Of a stretch of 64,000 nt of DNA, positions 61,679-64,000 are shown piece by piece (position 1 is the stretch's first letter; each line of letters opens with the position of its first letter). The notes below the pieces were generated by a model. It did no database searches. It saw nothing but the letters and a program-made list of their open reading frames with translations, and was not told the DNA's origin. Source of the stretch: Mortierella sp. BCC40632 (taxonomy: Eukaryota > Mortierellomycota > Mortierellomycetes > Mortierellales > Mortierellaceae); contig WAEK01000010.1 of assembly GCA_011634665.1 (NCBI GenBank), forward strand, positions 248,001 through 312,000, read 5' to 3'. A program made the position numbers and the translations under genes.

Positions 61679-61989
61679 CCTATAGCCAAGGAGGCGCTCC
61701 ATATATTCCCCGCAAAGGAAAGTTCCCATCTCAAATGCATTGCCAGGCAAGGTCAGAGGCTCCTCTTGTAATTGACATGATAATAAAACATCGTCATGAG
61801 GCGCAATGACATTCCAGCTCCCCTCGAGCCCTAGTGGACAGTAGGAATGAAATGAGCCGATCGGACAGAGAGTGGGTGTAAGGCCTAAAGCTAGCTTGAT
61901 TATGGTGACGCACCGACGACATCAAAGAATATGGTTGTGCTTTCTTGTGGAATCCAGCCATTAGCAATAATACTCTTGTTCAACCGCAT
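61679..61989 (-). CDS. Unidentified small gene or 5' exons of a larger one
   Basis: Exon 61989-61914 and exon 61830-61679 join in phase 1 (DVV-GLEGSWNVIAP). They encode about 76 residues starting MRLNKSIIANGWIPQEST and ending CGEYMERLLGYR, with a GTAATA donor-like site at the end. Without further splicing a stop follows seven codons later. A possible third exon is at about 61590-61440, but no phase-correct acceptor was found. No family is recognised. An in-frame stop precedes the ATG, so it is unlikely to be a continuation of the gene upstream, which has its own stop at 62095. Confidence 0.4.
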
Positions 61990-62094
61990 ATTTTTTCAGT
62001 GCTGGATCTTGACCTCCAGGGGCTGTGTGTCTGGTGCTTTGTGCTCATTATTACAAAGTGTAAGAGGAAGTAACAAGAGTTGCCAAATAGAGAA

Positions 62095-63975
62095 CTAAAC
62101 ATAGAGGGTCGAGGACTCTGTCGCTTTGGCTCGCTCATATTTATCGGGTAGCGACTGCTTTACGCTAAATACAGACGTATCGCCAAATAGACTAGATTCC
62201 AGAACAATGAAGCGAGAACGTTTTGACAGTCGCCAAAGACAAGATAACTTACAGAATCCGCAGTATCTCGATTGTTACCATTTCATCGCTGTTGTCTTCG
62301 AATCGAGACATATCCTCTTTGAGTCGTTTCATAAGTTCGCCTAGCTTAGCCTCTTTGAGACCATCGTCGTTGTCCACGAACTGATGATAAGTCTGGAGAT
62401 GATTACGGATTTGCGGATATTGCAGATCGACGGCTGCTCGACACTCTGATAATAGATTAGTTTACTGGGTAATATCCTTATGAATATCCAGATCCACGAT
62501 GCCGCTGATAGCAACGCTATTAAGAGAAGTAATGGAAAGCCATAAGGCGTGAACAAAGGCAATCACAACAAAAAAGGATTGAAAACCAACGCAAAGCATT
62601 CTTCTTACAATACATCCTTCTTTTCGACCGTCGGCAATTCTAGGAACGTATCCAGTCGGTCCCAAACGTAATTGTACAGGAAGAGCTGGTAAACGCTCAA
62701 CTGGGGTTTGTGTTGCGGTTTCGTGAACTGTTCCCTTCGTGCCTAGTCAACCATAAAAAAAAGTCAAAGTTATCAAAGTTAGTAGCTCGATTGATAGACA
62801 ATTCCATCGTGACACAAAGCAAAATTGATAGGAGATAAGCTTACGGCATGGTAGAGTGCTCTGATAAGTGGGTGGAACCCTGGTTCGGACTCTTCCTTCA
62901 ATCCCTGCAGCTCTTGGATCAAGTCATTGGTGGTTCCGTCATCGTCTTCTTCGTTGTCATTATCGCCATCCCCTTCATCTTGATCACTGAAATCACTTTC
63001 GTGGCCAACTAACATATGCTTGATAGCTTTCGCATTGTCTGTAGCGACTTTATGATATTTCTCATGGGTCAAGTCTGCTGTTACATCACTGTCTATATCA
63101 TCTTCGATAATGTCCTTGCTCACAGTGGTCCCACTCCTTTTCTTATTGGGAACTTGTGGTGTTGATGCTGCGGCCCTCTTTCCTGCAGATCGCATAGTCC
63201 ATGCAGACGAGCTTGATGTGGCATCCACTGTCGCAAATAGATCAGGCAAGCTATCCTAATACCAAAAGTTTAAGGGAGAAAAAGTAGCAGAGTCATTAAT
63301 ATATTGCAGCCGACGATTTCAGTGCTCCTCAACACCTTTAAACTCTTTTACCATGTCTCCTTCTATTGCGAGGTTCACTTTCTTTTGCAGCAAAAGATGC
63401 TCTTTGCTACTCAAAAGTTCGCGATTGGCAGTTTTGAGAGCATTGTTTTTAGCAATTTCAGTGATTTCTTCTCCTAGGACTCCGCCATAATATTTTGTCA
63501 GATCGTTTGCAAAAGTTTGGATCTCTAGCGGCAGGCGTTTGATCCGTGAGATATCTTTCAGACTGGTAAGAAACTCTAAGTCTCAGTAAGCCCAGTAGAG
63601 AGGATGAAGTTCTCCAAACTCCATTCTGACATCTTGGAAGTCTTGAAATATACTAGGCAGTCAACATCACAAGGCAGTACTGTCACAGCTCCTCGGTATT
63701 CTGGTGCGGTCATCATTGCCCTCTCTAACGAGATTGTTAAAAATGCATTTAGCTTTACAAGCTATTCGTTTATTCACTTGTCAATCTAAATTTTACTTTG
63801 AATGCGCCTGCGAGCTCACAGGTGCATTCGACTTACCTTGAGTTCACCTGCTGACCAACCCAGTGAGCTCTGATGGACATCTCTTCCTGCTGACAGCCCA
63901 GAAGAGTGTAAGGATAAAAGACAATGATCTCCATGACACCCTCACTAAGCCCACCGAAGATAATCATATCGAATG
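62095..63975 (-). CDS. Unidentified multi-exon gene with an acidic middle region
   Basis: Coherent exons with consensus splice sites: 63573-63352 (FLTSLKDISRIKRLPLEIQT..., helical), 63255-62845 (DSLPDLFATVDATSSSSAWT, basic patch KRAAASTPQVPNKKR, then an Asp/Glu-rich run), a phase-0 exon from 62742 (ARREQFTKPQHKPQLSVYQL...FLYNYVWDRLDTFLE), 62445-62253 (IRNHLQTYHQFVDNDDGLKE...) and a terminal exon 62191-62095 ending ATESSTLYV. Upstream, a frame from about 63973 (MIIFGGLSEGVMEIIVFYPY) ending in GTAAGT near 63828 is probably the first exon. Junctions near 62470-62620 and 63575-63830 could not be closed, so the complete protein is not defined. Helical segments around a charged linker suggest a scaffold or complex subunit, but no function is assigned. 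Confidence 0.5.
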
Positions 63976-64000
63976 AAAAAAAAAAAAAAAAAAAAAAAAA

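Noticed and set aside
63977..64000. Poly-A run at the right edge as a retroelement tail
   Set aside because: Homopolymers of this size are common throughout the window and no element precedes it.

Overview
The window is nuclear DNA of a filamentous fungus. Genes carry short spliceosomal introns (roughly 40-640 bp), intergenic DNA is packed with GA/CT microsatellites and A/T homopolymers, and the gene set includes fungus-type families (KCH potassium transporter, RSA3, FYV4/mS41, LSG1). Glutamine-rich regulators, a GLI-like C2H2 factor, a Helitron relic and a plectasin-like defensin suggest an early-diverging lineage, possibly Mortierellomycota. That placement is an inference from gene style, not from a search.

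Layout. 1-1811 (-): 5' part of an unidentified low-complexity nuclear-type protein, cut by the left edge. 1812-7871: repeats and a decayed Helitron helicase (6477-7134). 7872-9852 (+): WDR83/MORG1, 7 exons. 11915-16489 (-): large Gln-rich four-finger transcription factor with an Ala-Gln dipeptide tract. 16490-28668: a gene-poor, microsatellite-rich 12 kb stretch whose only convincing gene is a small secreted cysteine-rich peptide at 26955-27212 (-) with the spacing of a CS-alpha/beta defensin. 28669-36258: dense block with ERV25 (p24), a TPR protein, RPL35, RSA3 and mS41. 37095-40859 (+): KCH-type potassium transporter with a very long disordered tail. 40860-47061: no supported gene. 47062-49962 (+): CENP-B-type DNA-binding protein without a transposase domain. 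50574-52003 (+): ribonucleotide reductase small subunit. 52319-54035 (-): L-type lectin with conserved blocks in conflicting frames. 54338-57459 (-): MCM5. 57783-60393 (+): LSG1. 61679-63975 (-): two unidentified genes.

Themes. Ribosome production recurs (RPL35, RSA3, mS41, LSG1), and three neighbouring pairs are divergently transcribed from 220-330 bp gaps: TPR protein/RPL35, RSA3/mS41 and MCM5/LSG1. S-phase functions (RNR2, MCM5) and early secretory functions (ERV25, L-type lectin) are also grouped. Exon models were built by hand from splice consensus plus reading-phase agreement; where phases close on a multiple of three the model is considered strong.
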